Below are positions 60,817-64,000 of a stretch of DNA of 64,000 nt, in pieces (within the stretch, counting starts at the first letter, position 1; the number at the start of each line of letters is the position of its first letter). Position numbers and translations under genes: made by a program. The stretch comes from Reticulitermes speratus (taxonomy: Eukaryota > Arthropoda > Insecta > Blattodea > Rhinotermitidae). A model generated the notes under the pieces. It was not told the DNA's origin. It worked only from the letters and a program-made list of their open reading frames with translations, and searched no databases. The stretch lies in NCBI GenBank assembly GCA_021186555.1, contig JAJKFL010000005.1, forward strand, positions 52,361,635 through 52,425,634. The letters run 5' to 3'.

Positions 60817-60864
60817 TCTTATATACGTTGTATATGTATTTACCATGTGCATTTGTTAGTTTTT

Positions 60865-61445
60865 ACTGAGTTTACAAGACTCACGGTTTATATAACATTA
60901 AAAAAAAACTGAAATTATATAACTGCAAATTTAGAACCCTGTAAAATACGCTTTTGACCCAGTGGTAGGGGCAAAGCTGGATTCAGAATGAAGCACAGCA
61001 GGGTACATACATACACTGACTGAGTACTGAAGGAGGATGGTGGCGAGGAGTGTTGAAGAAAACTTCGTAATAATTTGGATACGCTAGTAGGCACAATGGG
61101 GAAGCTGCCAACCACGTTCAGCGCTCAGTGACATGGTGGCTAACCGCTGTAGGCTAAGGAGATCATTTAATTTGAAGTGTTGGAGCGGCTGATGGTCGCG
61201 TTGAGAGGTTTGTCGTCAGGCCGGGTCATAAGGACGTGCAGGTTTTTGGACGTCGTGTTTAACAGGTTAAAGAACCGGACGATGCGCATGCGCAGACGGG
61301 GGGAATGAACTAGTTGCTATACAGCAGATGTTACCAAATTATGCCACCGTGTAACTGTTACACATGTTCCGCCACTGCACTCCAGCAACGACAGCCACAT
61401 ATCAATTAGAAGACAAATAAAAACTTCTCAGCTTTACATTTCTAT
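60865..61445. other. No gene recognised
   Basis: 61285-61297 contains GATGCGCATGCGC, as at 36320-36333. The minus frame 60915-61115 is unassigned. Confidence 0.4.
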
Positions 61446-61479
61446 CCTTCCACTGTTCGATTTGGTTCTTCTCCCAAAA

Positions 61480-61690
61480 TGTCCTCACCGGTTTTGGGGG
61501 CCATCCTGCCTCCAACAGACACCGGGCTTCGAGCCATGCGTAAAGCAGCCGTGGTGTGACGTCGACCACTCACTTCCATACAGTGCCGAGCCTAAGAATG
61601 AGTGGAACTATACATCTACTCCCCCTATATGTCATCATGTCGTGTACAGGACAGTTTTAATCTCTATCTTTGTCACAATCTGATATACAC
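61480..61690 (+). mobile_element. SINE S4, 5'-truncated fragment
   Basis: CGGTTTTGGGGGCCATCCTG, CGTAAAGCAGCCGTGGTGTG, CCACTCACTTCCATACAGTG and GTGGAACTATACATCTACTC match the last two thirds of S4. Confidence 0.6.
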
Positions 61691-61776
61691 AAGCCATTCT
61701 CCCAACCAGACCCATCATACTCTCTGCCTGCTAGTAATAGTATCAGTAAAAATACAAGAAGCCGAGCAAACACAAC

Positions 61777-62338
61777 TACAGGGTGGGTGGAAAGTAAGTA
61801 GGCATTAAATAACTGTCGAGGCACACGATACGTACGGTGTTAGAGAAAGACTTGGAATTTTCGCCCGTGGAAACCCCATTACGTGCAGGAGCTGACACCT
61901 GAAGACTGTGACCGCAGAATGGAATATGGGGAGTTGATGCTGGGTTCGCACGAGGATTGGCCACAACTGTTTGAAAACATTCTCTGGAGCGACGAGGCCG
62001 TTTTCCATATCGGCGGTTTCGTCAATCGACATAATTGTCATTACTGGGCGGCACACGATCCCGAAGTGACGGTGGAGAAGATGCAAAATCGTCCAAAAGT
62101 GACCGTGTGGTGCGGAATGACGGCCACTAGGGTCATCGGCCCATATCTTCTGCATGACACCATGAATACCGACCGCTACCTTCAGATGCCGCCGGTGCCT
62201 ACATTCAATTTTAAGCTATGCGTCCATATTCCCATTTAAAAAGGTACATGTAAAAACTATTTTCATTATCTTTGCATTGGAAACATAGAGGTTATAACCA
62301 TTTCTCAATGCCTACTTACTTCCCACCCACCCTGTATA
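61777..62338 (+). mobile_element. Mariner/Tc1-type element (family B), internally deleted
   Basis: TACAGGGTGGGTGGAAAGTA, AGTAGGCA at the left and TGCCTACTTACTTCCCACCC, ACCCTGTA at the right are inverted repeats, 28 bp nearly perfect, with TA at both ends. Different from family A. The interior is part of a transposase gene. Confidence 0.88.
61850..62239 (+). pseudogene. Mariner/Tc1-type transposase fragment with first catalytic Asp
   Basis: The frame reads RPWKPHYVQELTPEDCDR, RMEYGELMLGSHEDWPQL, FENILWSDEAVFHIGGF, VNRHNCHYWAAHDPEVTV, RPKVTVWCGMTATRVIG, and PYLLHDTMNTDRYLQM before it is cut to PPVPT. WSDE holds the first catalytic Asp. The second and third catalytic residues and the N-terminal DNA-binding part are missing. 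It stays open, suggesting a fairly recent deletion copy. Confidence 0.82.
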
Positions 62339-62344
62339 TTCAGT

Positions 62345-63600
62345 ATGATTCTACTGTATATTAAATTGAGACATGTTCAGCTGTTATCAAAAGCCATCAT
62401 CAGGCATATACAAAATAATTGCACAAAAAATGCCTACATACAACACAATTTTTTCCCCCACGTGACTGCGATCTCAATCTTACAGCACTATCTTGTTGTG
62501 AAAGCCGAACCCAAAACGAACACAATAACGTAACCTAAATATCGCAACGATAGTAATAATCTCAGTAGTCTGAAGGATCGCACAAACAAAAAAACAATTT
62601 TCCAGACGCTCCGCGAAACACGAAGATGTTGTGCCGGGAGTTTTCCCAGCACTCTCTGCGGAACTCGAACCATGGACTTTCGTCGCTCGCATCACTCCCT
62701 CCTACTTGGTTCTCCTCCATTTCCCCTCCTGTCCCGAGTTTACTTCCTACCGGCGTATGATTGCGGAAATCACTCTGAACCTAGCCGCCTACAAGTAACT
62801 TCTAAATTTCGTCTCGGCCATGGGGGCAAAATTCCGTCCAGCTGTGAGTTGGTGAGGTTGGAGTCCCTTGGTTGTCGTCGTGGTCCCAGGTTTTGGTTTT
62901 GTTGGGTTTAGCCCCACGACGACGCCAAGGTAACATTATGCAAACAAGTAATTGCTTGGTCAGTCTCACGTCGTGTATCTTTTGTAATTTTGTATATCAT
63001 TGTCTTTATTGTATCTTATTTAATTGTGTGTTACAATATATGATTTCTTTGGTATATTGTATCTTTGTTGTGTGCGCCAACCGGCTTATCTGCGGGGCCC
63101 AGCAGAGTAAAGCAGATATAGCAGAGAGGGATAGGGCGGCCGTGAGATCAAGGGGCCCAAAGAGCACCCTCGGTGCAATGTTGTGAACGGCTATCTTTCA
63201 CAAAGTTACATATAATATAATAAATATATTAATATATTAAAATGAAATAAATACGGTTCTGACTTTGGATCACGAAAGATGACGATTAAAATTCAGCTGA
63301 AATGCGAACACATCAAACGCATTTTTAAGTGAAGTCCCGAGTTCGAATTACCAACTGTAACCAAAGCAAAATTTGTAAGAAAACGTGACAACTACCATTC
63401 CCCGAATTACATGGGCTATGGTATGCGGCCAAGATCACAGTTAGCCAAATATTTGTCTGACATTGCGACCATAGAACACTGCTTTGTGACAACTGATTGC
63501 TTATGTAGTAACATATAAAGGTCAAAGTTCATCTATGGTAATGGCTATTGTAACCACAGGCGTACCAACTAAACGCGTACAAAAACTCCTTGCTATTTAC
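62345..63600. other. No gene recognised; GC-richer piece with inverted repeat 62866-62930
   Basis: 62590-62930 is GC-richer than its surroundings. CCTTGGTTGTCGTCGTGG (62866-62883) and CCACGACGACGCCAAGG (62914-62930) form a hairpin. The plus frame 62672-62911 and the minus frame 62480-62695 overlap, and neither has a domain I can name. 63184-63240 is AT-rich. Confidence 0.4.
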
Positions 63601-63620
63601 AAGGATAATAAAATAATTTC

Positions 63621-63886
63621 GCCGATCCCAGTGGTCGCGCGGTCTAAGGCGTGGGTCTTCGGCCGCTCGCTTACTAGGATCGTGGGTTCGAATCCCACCG
63701 GGGGCATGGATGTCTGTCTGTTGTGAGTGTTGTGTGTTGTCAGGTAGAGGTCTCTGCGCGGGCTGGTCACTCGTCCAGAGGAGTCCTACCGACTGTGGTG
63801 TGTCTCAAATGTGTGTGATCGTGAAGCCTCGACGAAACGAGGAGACCAGGCCCATATAGGGCTGTCGAGCCATACAAAAAAAAATG
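63621..63886 (+). mobile_element. SINE, family S1, with 10-bp target duplication
   Basis: AAATAATTTC is at 63611-63620 and 63887-63896. The head GCCGATCCCAGTGGTCGCGC, GGTCTAAGGCGTGGG (A box) and GTGGGTTCGAATCCCACCGG (B box), body CTGGTCACTCGTCCAGAGGA, end GGCCCATATAGGGCTGTCGA, GCCATAC and an A-rich tail. One of the youngest-looking copies. Confidence 0.95.
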
Positions 63887-64000
63887 AAATAATTTCAACA
63901 CCAACGCACTACAAACGTTCTGAGATTAAACAACTTTCATTCAAACATTTTAAGACATGGACGCTGTTAAACGAATACATATTTCGCTTCTGTATGCATA

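Larger units (their letters stand above)
60085..60840. mobile_element. Ribozyme-bearing inverted-repeat element (E9) with nested insertions
   Basis: Arms at about 60085-60180 and 60740-60840 each carry a core (60106-60151 minus, 60771-60816 plus), CTGA side toward the centre. The family-type block CATGTGCATTTGTTAGTT follows at 60842-60860. The interior holds a GAAACGTCGG repeat (60362-60530) and a mariner MITE (60640-60722), which enlarged it. Confidence 0.8.

Overview
This is a non-coding, repeat-packed stretch of an arthropod nuclear genome. The tRNA-derived SINEs, the LINE 3' ends and the 'GAAACGTCGG' repeats look to me like those of Blattodea (cockroach or termite; Periplaneta americana is my best guess). 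That placement rests on remembered repeat style, not on a search. There is no bacterial gene organisation: no operons and no ribosome binding sites. Nearly all long reading frames come from tandem repeats whose period divides by three or from decayed transposons. The only candidates for host coding sequence are two small exon-like segments on the + strand, 33206-33254 and 56617-56745. They have good splice sites and compatible phase, and could belong to one gene for a cell-surface protein with a fibronectin-III-like module and a ~23 kb intron filled with repeats. || Layout. 1-1.3 kb: an internally deleted mariner copy and a hAT-like element. 1.7-2.3 kb: a SINE and a possible LTR fragment. 2.4-4.8 kb: a LINE 3' end whose last 39 bp are amplified about 44 times. 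5.5-16 kb: SINEs, a LINE tail, GAAACGTCGG foldbacks and minisatellites. 16.2-17.2 kb: a pogo-like and a hAT-like element. 18.7-26.2 kb: more SINEs, a 14-bp minisatellite, a LINE tail carrying a nested retroposon, the first ribozyme-like inverted-repeat element and a mariner 5' end. 26.7-29.7 kb: TATG arrays and a second ribozyme-like element. 31-35.4 kb: four short tandem arrays around the first candidate exon. 36-42.7 kb: SINEs, a mariner 3' end, a LINE end and a 44-bp array inside a hAT-like element. 43.3-52.9 kb: three more ribozyme-like elements, a 108-bp tandem array of ribozyme-like cores and a second LINE end with the 39-bp repeat. 53-60.9 kb: a near-perfect palindrome, a LINE end, a Tigger-like MITE, the second candidate exon and three more ribozyme-like elements. 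61.7-62.4 kb: a second mariner-type pseudogene. || Main observation. At least fourteen loci share the layout stem I - CTGANGA - T - stem II - GAAA - C(NNNN)G - TA - stem I. This is the core of a type I hammerhead ribozyme with a minimal stem III. The helices differ from copy to copy but keep pairing (stem I CCCC/GGGG, GCCC/GGGC, TGTCC/GGACA, TACCCC/GGGGTA; stem II GGTC/GACC, GGCAA/TTGCC, GGCAG/CTGCC, GAACCC/GGGTTC), so the RNA structure appears to have been selected. Most sit as divergent pairs in long inverted repeats with shared ends (ACCGTGCAT) and a shared subterminal GTTGGTT. Hammerheads are known from Penelope-like retroelements and from small non-autonomous retrozymes. No reverse transcriptase of that kind is visible here, so I describe these as non-autonomous hammerhead-bearing foldback elements. 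The much more numerous GAAACGTCGG repeats keep the same core spacing but have lost stem I. || SINE families are named S1 to S5. Several copies have exact target-site duplications, which fixes their ends.
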